DNA of 64,000 nucleotides, taken from NCBI RefSeq assembly GCF_030272615.1, contig NC_081410.1, forward strand, positions 224,613,415-224,677,414. Direction: 5' to 3'. Every line of letters starts with the position of its first letter. The first letter of the stretch is position 1. This DNA comes from Cryptomeria japonica. Taxonomy: Eukaryota > Streptophyta > Pinopsida > Cupressales > Cupressaceae. Under the pieces are notes generated by a model. That model did not search any database. It saw only the letters and a list, made by a program, of their open reading frames with translations, and was not told the DNA's origin. The position numbers and the translations under genes are program-made. Shown here piece after piece: positions 38,236-50,254 of the stretch.

Positions 38236-40434
38236 AATAGGTCTCTCATTTCAAATAAATGCAGAAAATACTAAATACATATCCAAATATTTTTCTACAA
38301 CAACCATTTCCAGCCACTTCTACTTGTCCTGTTATTTTCTTCTAACAACCTGCAATTACAATCAAACAGATGACCATGGAGTGCTCACCTCCCAGCCTAG
38401 GCTAACTAGTAGCCACCCCCGAGCTCGGAGAACCAAGCCCTACACAGGTAACACACATGCAAACACAAAAGACAAGGGAAAACACAATCTCAAACACAAT
38501 CCCAACCCGGCTACACTGCACCACACATTGTGATGTCTTTTCAAGGGTGGTAGTGGACCAAGTACCCTGAGGAGACTGCAAGTATGGTAAAACATATAGC
38601 AACCTCATGGAAAACCAAATACATCAAGTATAACAATCCCCATATTCCTTATGCCCCCCAAGGCCTTCATGCCTTATTTCCCTCCTTATGACCCCCAATG
38701 CATAAACAAGCCATGCAGCAAGGGTCACATAAAATCCCTTGTGATCACTCTCATAACGGGAGCCTCTCACTCAAGAACTATCACTTCTACCACCCACAAG
38801 ACCATCCTCTCTCCCAAGAGTAGGAAGTTTTGATTACTCCCAAAACACATAAATTGCATAAGCACAAAACACCAAATAAATTTTCAAGAAATACATGCAA
38901 GGAAAACTAGCCTTTAACACAAGCAACTCTTTTAACAAAACATACAATAAGAAAACATTACAAGAAAGGTAGAACTAACCTTAAACTGCCCAAAGGTATG
39001 CTAGTTTTGTTGAAGATGAGCAGCCCAATTCCACAAGTCTTTGCTTTCTACCCTTTAGCCAAATTCTATATCCCAAATCTATCTCTTTTTTTTTTTTTTT
39101 TAATTCTTTTTTCTCAAAAAATGGAGAGTGGGTGATTACCCACAAAATCTCCCTTTCTTGCTTAAGAAGACACTAGTTAGAGTTCTCACCAGTTTTTAAA
39201 ACTGAAAAGGAAGGTAAGGTAAAATGGGAAAAAGGGAACTTTCATTCAAAAAGGAAGGTTGACAACTTAGCTCATGGCTTCTAATTTCAATTTTCGTACA
39301 ACTTAGAAAAGCCACTTTTTAGGGTGTCTAAATGGTCACATGAGAGTTGAAACATGCCTAAAATTACTCCTAACCCTTAGGTATACCTTATAGGCTTTAG
39401 GAAACCCTAATAAACTACCCCTAAGAGTCCATTTAACCCTTTTTAAACCCCTCTAAAGTTAATTTTCGGGTCAAACCTAAGTTGACTACCCCAAGGATTC
39501 TCTACCTAAGGCAATTATGGAATCACATTAAATTTAATTGAAAAAGCTATAGTTAAACAATTCCCTCCAAGAGATAAATTTTAAAAACTCCAACATAAAT
39601 CAACACGTGTCAAGTGACACAAAGAAAATACTCTTACAAAATCGCACATGAAATCTTGTCTCTTGTTGGATTTAAATAAATCAAATAAATAACATTTAAC
39701 ACATATGCATCATTTACTATTACGAATAAAATACGACACAAACGAGGTGTTGTCTCTCCAAATAGACAAACCCTGGTTTTATGAACATACATAGGTCTAG
39801 GTTTGGTTCTCCATAATATTTCCATGGTCACATGGATATCTTTTCTTGTGCCACTCAAATACACATTAGTAATTTCCAATAACCTCGTATAATATTAAAC
39901 ACATGAATTAGAATACACATCAAACACTTCACATATAGTTTACATTTGAACAATTCAATATATCTCTTATCCAAATAAATCCACGTAAGCAATTATCATA
40001 ATTCTCCTAATTTTGGTCCACACATAAAACATACATCCTAATTCTATCATTATAATAAAGTCCTGCAAATCCAATAATGACATGCATCATCTCCAATTTA
40101 TCCTATCCTAGAATCATATAGAGTTCTATATCATGAAGCATCAACATTCATGAATGTTATCCAAATCATGGAATCATATAAGTTCTAAATCTAGACATAG
40201 CTGACATACGTTAAATCAAGATTATCCAATCAATGGATCTTTTAGGATTTCAATTTCATAACACATCAAAATGTACACCACAAGGTGCAATAACTGTATA
40301 ACTTGGTTCAATTACTTTTCTCACCAATCTATCTGTCTAACACAGTCCATTCTTTTGAATCATAAAGCATTTATTAATAGGGTCAAACATGGTCAACTGA
40401 GTTAATCAAAGCTTGGTTTGGGGAAGGCCTTGCA
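38236..40434 (-). repeat. LARD LTR copy C, second part
   Basis: It resumes LTR C after the LINE and ends at ccttgca (40434) before the PPT reverse. Together with 31780-34122 it gives 4,542 bp, within one base of copy B. It agrees with copy B against copy A at most variable sites. Confidence 0.87.
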
Positions 40435-41345
40435 TCCTCCTCCCCTAGGGTTCGACTTACTCCTGGAAGTCGCATGAGTAGAATTACGAAGTAAGGACAT
40501 AACATTTCCCTCAATTTCAATGAGTTACTCAGAATCTTAACTTGCCTACTAGAAGGATGAAATACCAAAATCAACTTATTATTGTAATTAACTTACTATC
40601 TTCACAAGGTTAAATTCTTATTATTTTTATTACATTTCCCTTTGATCTCAGGTAGGCTACTAGTGAAGAATAATAATTAAGTCATTTAGTAAACCAAAAT
40701 TTAATTCTATTTAAGTTATTTTCGCTTAATTGAGTTAGTGGTTAGAGTTAGCTCACACATAGTTAATAGTAAGTTAATTACAATAATAAGTTACTCAGAA
40801 TCTTAACTTGCCTACTGGTGAAGAATAATAATTAAGTCATTTAGTAAACCAAAATTTAATTCTATTTAAGTTATTTCCGCTTAATTGAGTTAGTGGTTAG
40901 AGTTAGCCCACACATAGTTAAGACGAAACTTGCTTAGTGCATTTCATATTCGCAAAATTAATAGAAGCCCTAATTATGTAAGCTATTTAGGAAGGATGTA
41001 GTAACAAGATGGAGGAAACTTGATAATTAGTAAATGATTGATATCCAGGCAAATAAATTTTATTAATGTCTATTTAGTAGAAATGGACCTAGTAAGTATT
41101 AATAGGCACATTTGTAATGAAAGGGACTTTTGAGTGAATTTATTATTACCCTTATAGAATTTATTTGATCCGCTTGATAATAAGAGTTATCATATTTGTT
41201 ATGATAGTATTCAATATCATTTAAGAATTTGCCTGTAACAACTTGTTAAGATGTATCAACTCTTTAAGCAATGGTTACATGTAATTTTAGTGTTTTAAAA
41301 AAAAAATTGTTGGTTGTGTTTTGCCCAAAAAATTTGGGCATGACA
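40435..41345. repeat. Scrambled right terminus of the LARD array
   Basis: 40435-40656 is normal internal sequence (as 20167-20390). Then come: a short unmatched stretch; 96 bp inverted from the outer LTR end (40671-40766, reverse of 15048-15143); 26 bp inverted from the PPT-proximal region (40767-40792, reverse of 40573-40598); about 28 bp in direct orientation from the same region (40789-40816, as 40523-40550); and the inverted LTR end again, now complete to the terminus (about 40822-41345, reverse of 14625-15143). About 110 bp (40657-40766 and 40812-40921) is therefore present twice. The outer ends of the whole insert form an inverted repeat of about 0.5 kb. Confidence 0.85.
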
Positions 41346-42066
41346 TCAAGCTTGTTAGAGCTTACCCCATGAGGGGATTTCAAACTGTTGTAATGGTTAG
41401 AGAACAATAGGTTCTTGATCGATCTGGAAATAGCACTTCCTTGCTGAATCAGATCCTTTACCGCTCCTATCTGCCTTCACATCATTCTATGGACACACCT
41501 CCTGGTTTGGCAATAATCACTTTCACACTTAATCAAATTTACCAACCACTCATTCAATCAATTCATCGACCTTATAAATAAATACATTAGGTTGGTAACA
41601 CAACACAAACCCTAAAATTCTCATAGAGATTACAAACACATCGGTTCAATCTTGACCGTTAGATTACATGGAATCAACTTTATATCCTTCTAGGCATCTA
41701 CAACCGCTCCTAGATCATCGCACTTTGAATCCTATAACACATCACACATTTTTCACTTCATACTATGCATTTGATCATTCCTAAGATAAACAATTATCTT
41801 TATGTTCCAAAACCATTTCGAAAATCATCATGTGCAACATGCTTTCATGGCATCTTCATCATCGATCATCATTTGGTCATAAATCATCACAACCGATCTC
41901 CAAGCTCCATCGGTTAGGGTTCTGCTTCTCAACTAGATAGGGTTACCAATTGATCTTCATTGCTTCATTACCGGTTGCTTTATTGCTTCATTACCGGTTG
42001 CTATTAACATCAATGACAACACTTCCTAATATACTTCTTTAATGCAATCTCCATGTAATGCCAACA
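41346..42066 (-). repeat. Left (3') LTR of minus copia element, inner part
   Basis: It restarts 171 bp before the break point (41347-41517 repeats 14455-14625), then continues collinearly with the right LTR to ccaaca at 42066. Confidence 0.9.
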
Positions 42067-42360
42067 TTCTCCCCCTTTGGTATTGATGGCAATACAATTA
42101 TCAATACCAATTGATTGTCATGATTGAGAGTAAAAGATATACTATCTATCAAATGATTTAGGTATAGGAATCCTTGTTTACATTTTTGTATAGGAATCTT
42201 GGTTTACAGTTTATATAGGAATCTTGGTTTACATTTTCAACATAAACTATCCTTCAATTGTATCTTCATGTGTTCAGCTAGTAACTGGTCTGCAATCTAT
42301 CTTCTCTCCTCAACATATAAGGCTATCAATCATAGACTTTTCTCCCCCCTTTGATGACAA
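42067..42360 (-). promoter_or_regulatory. Polypurine tract and upstream PPT-like copy of minus copia element
   Basis: On the minus strand CCAAAGGGGGAGAA abuts the LTR (42067-42080), and a second AAAGGGGGGAGAAAAG-type tract lies at about 42338-42354. The stretch 42081-42506 is otherwise non-coding. Confidence 0.7.
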
Positions 42361-42506
42361 TGAAAAAGTGAAGTTAAACCATTTTGTTTCTTATCCATGC
42401 TTCACCGATCTACAATTAGCTGCTCTCCTATGGAGTATCTCCATTCTTCACCAATCCTTCTTATAGATTTTCAAGAGGCTCTGGGATTGATGTCTTCCAT
42501 ATCTGC

Positions 42507-45500
42507 TTAATTGCCTTCATGTAGGGGTACAACCCCTAACTCACCTCTGAGATATTCAAATGTAGCCTTAGGTAAAGGTTTAGTAAAAATATTGGCTAGA
42601 TGTTCTTTAGTGGAAACATGCTCCAGTGATACATATTTTCTTTAAACTTTCTCTCTCAGGAAATGATACTTCAAATCTATATGCTTAGTCCTAGCATGCA
42701 ACACTGGGTTCTTAGAAATATTTATAGCACTAGTGTTATCATAGAAAATTCGTACTAGTTCAGATATCTTCAGCTTGAAACCTTCCAATATGTGTTTCAT
42801 CCAAATTTCTTGTGTACAATTCATGTAAGATGCAACATACTCGGCTTCTTTTGTTGATTGAGAGATACAACTTTATTTCTTTCTTCTCCAAGACACTAAT
42901 CTACCTCCAATAAAAAATGCTCCTCCAGTTGTACTTTTCTTGTCAACAACATTTCCTACCCAATCTGCATCAGTATAGACTTTTAGGTCAAAGTCTCCTG
43001 CATATGGATGCCATAATCCATAATCTATTGTCCCTTTCAAGTATTTGAACATTCTCTTGGTTGCAATCATGTGTGACTCCTTCGGATTTTTCTGAAATCT
43101 AGCAGCCAATCCTACTGTATGACCAATGTCTGGTCTGCTGTGGACAATATAATGTATCTTATCTATCATGGATCCCTATTCTTTTTCATCAATTGGTACA
43201 GAATCATCTTCCTTTGACAATTTACAACTTGTAACCATTGGTGTTCCAACTGGTTTACAATCTCCCATTCCAAAAGTTCTCAACACTTCCTTCACATACT
43301 TGGATTATGTGATAAAAATCCCTTCCTTCATCTATTGGATTTGCAAAGCTATGAAATTTTTTTATCTCACCTACCAGTGATATCTTAAATTCATTCTTCA
43401 TTTCATTAGCAAAATCATGGTACATATCATCATTACCTCCAAAATGATATCATCAACAAATACCTCACTTACCAGTATTTTACCTCCTTCTGTCTTGAGA
43501 TATATGTTACTATCTTCACTAGTTCTTTGAAAACCTATCTTTACTAAGTGAGAGTGCAATCTTTCATACCATGCTCTTGGTGCTTGTTTCAATCCATATA
43601 GTGCCTTATGTAGCTTGCACACCATATCCTTTTCTTCAGTTAATGCATAACCATTTGGATGTTCTATGTAGACTTCTTCTCCCAATATTCCATTTAAGAA
43701 TGTTGATTTAACATCCATCTGATATACCTTAAATCCTTTGTATGTTTCAAATGAAAGTAGAGTCCTTACTCCTTCCAATCTTTCTATTGGTGCAAATGTC
43801 TCACCATAATCTTCACCTTCCTCTTGTGCATATCCTTTGCATACCACTCTGGTTTTATTCCTGACCACTTCTCCATCTTCATTCAATTTGTTTCTGAATA
43901 CCCACTTTGTGCCTATTACATTCTTGTTTTTTGGTCTGGGTACTAATGACCATGTATTATTCTTCTCTATCTGATCAAGTTCTTCTTCCATTTCCTTGAT
44001 CCAGTCTTCATCTACAAAGGCTTCTTTTGATGTTCTACGCTCAATTATGGAGATCACATGAGATTTTTGTACTTAACACACCTACATTCTTGTCTCCAAT
44101 AATCTGATCGGGGATGTGAAAGAGTCTGACATACCTTGGAATAACATGATCTTGGTTTTCAAGTTCTTCTTCTTCTTCACTTTCTTCATCTTTTGTTGGA
44201 CCTTCTTGTTCTGGTTGAATTGGGGCTTCTATGTTCAGTTCTCCAACTTCTGGCTTTATCGGTTCTGGTTCCAAAAATAGTGTGTTTGATTCTTCTTCTT
44301 CCTTCTTCTTGCTCATTTCTTTAGATTTTTTAGGAAATTCATCTACTTGAACATTGACACTTTCAATGATCTTCTTAGTCCAGTTATTGTAGCACTTGTA
44401 AGCTTTTCTCTTGGTGGAGTAACCAAGAAATATGCCTTCATCACTTTTGGCATCAAACTTTCCAATATAATCACTTCTTTTACTAAAACATCTGCTACCA
44501 AAATTTTTGAACTAATTGACATTCGGTGATCTACCACACCACTATTCATAGGGTGTTTTGTCTTTACCTCTTTTGACCAGTATCCGGTTCATTGTATAAA
44601 TAATTGTGTTGATAGCTTCTCTCCAATATGTCTTAGCTACACCTCCTTGAATTGACATAGTCCTAGAAGCTTCAACCACTGACCGGTTGTTCCTTTCTGA
44701 AATACTGTTATGTTATGGTGTCCTTGCTGCAGATAGCTGCCTCTTGATCCCATTTTTTTCACAATATCTAGTGAATTCCTTTGAAGTAAATTCAGCTTCC
44801 TTCCACTTTCATTTTCAACCAAGGCTTTGAATTCTTTAAATTTGCTAAATGCTTTTGTCTTGTCATTCAAGAATGTGACCCACATAATTCTTGAGAAATT
44901 GTCGATAAATATCATGAAGTGTCGATCTCCTTGAATACTCCTAGTCCTCATTGGTCCACATAGGTCAGTATGAACCAAATCTAGCAAATGTTCAGTTGAG
45001 AAATATTTCCTCTTGAAGGTTAAGGTTGTCATTTTCCATAACTGACATTCCTTGCACAAAGCATTCACTAGTTTGTCCAACTGTGGCAATCCTCTTACTG
45101 ATTTTGACTTGCTGACTCTTACAATGTTATGAAAATTCACATGACAAAACATCTAATTCCAAAGCCAACTATCTTCTACTTTTTCAATCAAACAACTATT
45201 GACTTTAGAGTTTAAGTGAAATAGGTTACCTTTAGTTTGTTTTCCATTTGCAATCAGTTCACCTTTTCTTCCAAAGATCTTGCAAACACCATTCTTGAAT
45301 TCTAGTGGGTAACCATTGTCATTGAGTTGAGAAACACTCAAAAGATTGTGTTTCAGACCTTCAGGACATACCTATATCATATCACGTATGTAATAGATGG
45401 ATACATAGGGATGGTCCATGTCCATATAGAGATGGGGTTCATTTGGGTTGGTGGTAGACATCATCTACACTACTCTTACCATTTAGGAAAATGGATCCTT

Positions 45501-45640
45501 TTCCTTTCACCATGCAGGGAGAGTTGTTCCCAAATCAGACAACACCTCCATCAAATTCATTCAATGTTAGGAACTTGCTATGTCATGTGGTGTGAACAAC
45601 CAATTTCAATAATCCAGTCATCTAAATTATCCAAGTGAGA
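42507..45640 (-). pseudogene. pol: Copia pol of minus element: integrase, reverse transcriptase, RNase H (broken)
   Basis: Reading down the minus strand: GAG-pre-integrase zinc domain with the second His changed context (FCHVNFHNIV...CKECQLWK, 45150-45050); integrase core beginning LDLVHTDLCGPMRTRS (about 44975) and frameshifted before the second catalytic Asp (about 44790); reverse transcriptase 44057-43400 with VYQMDVKSTFLNG, ALYGLKQAPRAWYE and FVDDIILE; RNase H with VYTDADWVGN (about 42980); and a tail matching copia ends, with a stop at 42507-42509. Stops and frame changes lie near 45640, 45153, 44790, 44640, 44340, 44050, 43400, 43170, 42872 and 42640. The protease region (45650-45350) is hardly readable. 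The element has the capacity of a standard copia pol but is clearly dead. Confidence 0.9.
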
Positions 45641-45649
45641 TACCAATGC

Positions 45650-46660
45650 CTACTGATTTGATATGTCTTCTTTGATAGCAACAAATAGAATGTCCTCATT
45701 TGTAACTTCCTCAGATTCTTCATCTATAATACCTTCATCCACTTTAATGAAATAATTTATTTTTCCTTTTCCTTTAAACTTCATATATTTCTCTTGTTTT
45801 TCCTTGTTATCTTCATTAGGATAGTTAGTAGCAATATGTCCTATCCAGTTACATGCAGAATATTTCAGTGGTAATTTACCTCTATATTTACCAGTACCTT
45901 TGGGTAACCGCTTGGCCAACAATGCTTTGAGTTCCATCAAGGTATCATCATCATCTACCTCTATGCTAGATCTAGATTCATGACTATAACTTAGTTCTTT
46001 TCTTTTCCTTACTAGTGGGGTTGAGATTGAGGCTTTAAATGTAGATTCTGACCTCTAAACACTTCCATCATAACAATTTAATTCGAATGCAGTCAATTTA
46101 CCAATGATAGAGAAAAGAGTTACCTTTGTCTTGTCAATAGATTTGAGTTCTTGAATGGTTGCAACTCTGATAGCGTAGACTGGTAGAAGGGTTCTCAATA
46201 CCTTGCTAACCATAGTGGCATCCTCCATTGTACCTCCAACACTTTTGATTTCTCCAACTATCTCCTTGATTCTCTGACCATATTGTTGAAAGTTTTCACC
46301 TTCAACCATTCTCATATCATCAAATTTTCCTCTGAGACTATCTTCCTTGGCTATCTTTACATGTTCATCACCTCCATAGATTTCTTCTAGTTTCTTCCAA
46401 AATTCATATGTAGTCTCCAATCCATAAACATCAACATATTCTGAATCTGACAAGGTATAGATGATGGCTTCCAATGCTTGTTTGTTCTCTTGTTGCTCCT
46501 TCTTCTGATCATCTATCAAAATTCCACTAGGCAGGTTATACTTAGTAACAACATGATCCCAATACTAACTTCCCAAGCTCTTGATGTAAATCTTCATCCT
46601 ATCACTCCAGATTCTGTAATTATCTCTATTGAACTTCGGACCCTCTCCTAATCATTTTCT
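45650..46660 (-). pseudogene. gag: Copia gag of minus element (UBN2 family), broken
   Basis: The N-terminal part FNRDNYRIWSDRMKIYIKSL (about 46630-46570) ends at a stop. The core 46519-46055 shows the UBN2 pattern (EFWKKLEEIYGGDE, YGQRIKEIVGEIKSVGG, VSKVLRTLLPVYAIRV). The zinc knuckle near 45855 is destroyed: YSACNWIGHIATNY has Tyr in place of the first and last Cys. An acidic tail (DEGIIDEESEEVTNEDILF) leads towards protease. The start is uncertain because of a frame change near 46650. Confidence 0.85.
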
Positions 46661-46710
46661 CCTGGATCTTTTCCTCAAGTTGTTAGGCTTATACTCAAGA
46701 GAACCTGAAA

Positions 46711-46725
46711 CGCTTCGATACCAGT
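46711..46725 (-). other. Primer binding site of minus copia element
   Basis: On the minus strand TGGTATCGAAGCG lies two bases from the LTR end. It is a tRNA-Met type site with two changes from TGGTATCAGAGC. Confidence 0.75.
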
Positions 46726-48077
46726 TGATAATATGATGAAACTATAAAGATCCAATCAACCACTGAGAGGGGGGGTGAATCAGTAGTTGAAGAGTAAACG
46801 AAATTTTCATCAAACTTATTTTTAACTTAGAATCAACTCACAAAGTTTACCAGTTTAGACACTTTAACAAATTTGTAGATGCATTGTTAAACCTTATCGG
46901 TTGACCTAATAATTTAGTGATATAATGCAATAGATTTGAAACTTAAATATCCTTTGACCAAAAACTTAACCACTTCACCAATACCAATAATAACATATTT
47001 CAGATCATTTCTAATCATTTAGATATATCTATGCAAATTTACCAATCATTCATATCAGTCATACCAAAAACCCATCCACAAAATCATTCACCTCTTGACA
47101 CAATGATTTTTCACGTGGAAACTCAAATGGGGAAAACCATGGTGGGGATGAATACCCATAAGTATTTTTGAACTCTTCTGAAGACCTGTTAGGAGCCAAG
47201 CCCGGTTAGAAACCTATACAAGAATGTTCTGTTAGGAACAGATTCGGTTAAGGACCACTCATTTAAGGGATTAACTACAAATACCCTGTTAAAGGTAACC
47301 TCGGTGGATGATTTCAAATCCAAGCTAATGGATCACTTGGTTAGAGGATTTCAACAACAAGTTTTTTAGAGGTTACCCTATGAGGGGATTTCAAACTGTT
47401 GTAATGGTTAGAGAAAATCAAGTTCTTGACCGATCTGGAAATAGCACCTCCTTGCTGAATTAGTTCATTTACCTCTCCTATCTACCTTCCAATGATTTTG
47501 TAGACACACTTCCTGGTTTGGCAACAATCACTTTCACACTTAATCAAATTTGACAACCACTCATTCAATCAATTCATTGACCTTATAAACAAATACATTA
47601 GGTCGGTGACACAACATAAACCCTAAAATTCTCATAGAGATTACAAACACATCGGTTCAATCTTGACTATTGGATTACATGCAATCAACTTTACATTCTT
47701 CTAGGCGTCTACAACTGCTCCTGGATCATCGCATTTTGAATCCTGTAACACATCACGCATTTGTCACTTCATACTATGTATTTGATCATTCCCAAGATAA
47801 ACGGTTATCTTTATGTGCCAAAACCATTTTGAAACTCATCACTTGCAACATGCTTTCATGGCATCTTCATCATCAATCATCATTTGGTCATAAATCATCA
47901 CAACCGATCTCCAAGCTCCATCGGTTAGGGTTCTGCTTCTCAACTGGATAGGGTTACCGGTAGATCTTCACTGCTTCATTACCGGTTGCTTTACTACTTC
48001 ATTACGGATTGCTATTGACATCAATGACAACACTTCCTAATATACTTCTTTAATGCAATCTTCATGCAATGCCAACA
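46726..48077 (-). repeat. Right (5') LTR of minus copia element (1,352 bp)
   Basis: Complete LTR from tgataatatgatg to gccaaca. The neighbouring caagg is the right TSD copy. It carries cactgagagggggggtgaat (46760) and cacgtggaaactc (about 47113). Confidence 0.93.
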
Positions 48078-49022
48078 CAAGGTACTTTTCAAAGATAGAT
48101 TAAAGGAGTGGTTATAATCAGATAAGGGTAAGAGAAGGTGACAAATGGAAAACAACATTCAAAACCAATGAAGGCCTCTACGAATGGTTAGTGATGCCCT
48201 TTGGGCTATCTAATGCCCTAGTACATTCATGAGACTCATGAATGAGGTCTTGAGGGATTTTATCAATAACTTTGTAGTAGTATACTTGGATGACATATTA
48301 GTCTACAACAAGACAAAATAAGAACACTTGGAACAATTGGACAGGGTGTTAAGGAGATTGAATGAGGAAAGGCTAATGGTCAACTTCAAGAGGTGTGTTT
48401 GGATGAAGGAGGAACTTGTCTATTTAGGATTTGTGGTCTCCCAAAGAACTTTTAAAATGGATCCCACCAAAGTGGAAGCAAGAATCAGTTGGCCTACAAC
48501 TAAGACAGTAGGAGAAGTTAGGGGTTTCCATGGCTTGGCAAGTTTTTACTGTAAAATCATCAAAAACTTTAGTCATATTGTTGCTCCAATTATTGACACC
48601 ATTAAGGGGGAGAAAAAGATCAGGTTTCAATGGACAAAGGAAGAAGATCCAAGTTTTTAATTCTTGAATAAAAACGTATCACAACAACCAATCCTTACTC
48701 TTCCTGATTTTGGTAAATTATTTACTATTGAGTGTGATTCTGGTGGGTTTGCACTAGGCTCAATATTAAGTTGGGAAGGAAAACCAATTGCATTCTTTAG
48801 TGAAAAACTAAGTGAAGCAAAGAGATATTCATCATATGATTTGGAGCTTTATGCCATGGTCCAAGAACTTAAAAAATGGAGACATTACCTTCTACCTAAG
48901 GAGTTTGTAGTATTCACTGATAATTATGCTTTGAGTTTTCTTAACAGTCAAGAGAAATTAAGTCACTGACACATGAAATGGGTAGAATATCTTCAGTCTT
49001 ATACATTCACCATCAAACATAA
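48078..49022 (+). pseudogene. pol: Ty3/gypsy chromovirus reverse transcriptase and RNase H, fragment 2
   Basis: It continues fragment 1 with YFSKID, stop, [16 protein letters not shown], then [14 protein letters not shown] one-base loss near 48222 shifts the frame to [14 protein letters not shown] and the intact active site [10 protein letters not shown] (about 48280). Thumb and connection (GFVVSQRTFKMDPTKVEA, VRGFHGLASFYCKII) lead to RNase H (LFTIECDSGGFALGSIL, KRYSSYDLELYAMVQELKKW, VVFTDNYALSFL). Stops are near 48319, 48658 and 48967. The [22 protein letters not shown]-like block points to the Reina-type chromoviruses. The gene is interrupted at 49022 by the gag-protease element. Confidence 0.92.
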
Positions 49023-50254
49023 TGTAGCGTCCTAAAATTGTGACACTTGCAATTTCGACTGCATTTGGGTCTCCACGATGGCGATGCAACACTAAACCTG
49101 AATGGAGACCCCAAAACTTGCTCATGACACCAAAAACTGCATTTTTCCAGCACCCTGGTCTGATCCTCCTTGCACCCTGTTGTCCCGGGAGGTGGGACCG
49201 GAGCGCCCAGCGCCCTGGTCCTTTAGGACCATGGCGCCCAGCGCCCTGGTCCCTGGCCCTATTTTGGGCCCGGTCTCCTATGGGACTTCGGGCCTTTTTG
49301 TTTGCAAATTGGAAAATAACATTTCTTGGTCGGCCTAAGGTCAGGAAAATCAGTCTTTTAACCCTAATTGGCAAGTATATAAACTACATTTCCTCTCCCA
49401 TTTGATGAGGTCAAAAAGAGGAAGGACATATGTGTATAAGACGTGGAAACTCTATTCAAACATTCAAGCATTCCTTCAAGCAATTGATCATTCTAAGTCT
49501 CCATTCAAGGCTAAGTGTTGCATTCAAGACAAGGATTCAACCATTGAAGAGGAGATCACATACTACAACATACAAACATACAACATACAACAACATCTAT
49601 ACCTTCGCACATAAGGATACAAACATCCTTACAACAAGGTATTAGTACTTGTTTTACATTACATTTACAAAGCATTTCTCATTTCTTGGTTAATTCCAAA
49701 ACCGGGGTTTGACCTAAGGGCAAACCCCTAATCCCTAACCCCCCAATCGTCTTCGCTTTTCTGTGTGTAGGTTGTAGGTACGCAGCTATAATTGAAGATC
49801 TGGAATCCTTGTGCAGAGACGAACAGATCCCCCTTCGTTTCGCGGATTTTTTGGAGGACCGTGTGCACGCCGGGCGCCATCGTCCCGTCAACTTTTGCTC
49901 AAATTTGTAGGACAGTGCCGTCTCGACATTTTACTGCTAATTCCAGGTCCGCAGCTTCATATCATATTCCTATCTCTGTTTATAAGCGAATATTTCCTAC
50001 TTTGCATGCATTCCTAGTTCAATCTTTCTATCTACATTCTTTACAAAAGAGGGTATCCTTGCTATCACAACCCTTGAAACTCATATAGAATCCAATCTTT
50101 CATTGCGTGGGATTGGATCTTGTGGGATTCAACCCCTCTTTTGAATGTAAAGTCCATCCTAAGTGAAAACCATCAACCCTAGTGACTCTCCCTTCTCTCT
50201 CCTCGGAGTTGGGGAGGGGAGAACAACTAGGGTTCGATTATTTTCCACTTTACA
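49023..50254 (+). repeat. 5' LTR of the gag-protease element
   Basis: It contains a GC-rich block with gcgcccagcgccctggtcc at about 49203 and again at about 49234, able to fold as a hairpin around tttag. A TATA-like tatataaac follows at 49376-49384. A copy of ggaccgtgtgcac lies at about 49856. Confidence 0.95.
49376..49384 (+). promoter_or_regulatory. TATA box candidate in LTR of the gag-protease element
   Basis: tatataaac is a strong TATA match about 350 bp into the LTR, retained in the 3' LTR at 55980-55988. It lies just downstream of the GC-rich hairpin. Confidence 0.55.

Noticed and set aside
47670-47951. 93-codon plus-strand frame in the right LTR of the minus copia element
   Set aside because: It lies within LTR sequence, antisense to transcription, and is not open in the left LTR copy.
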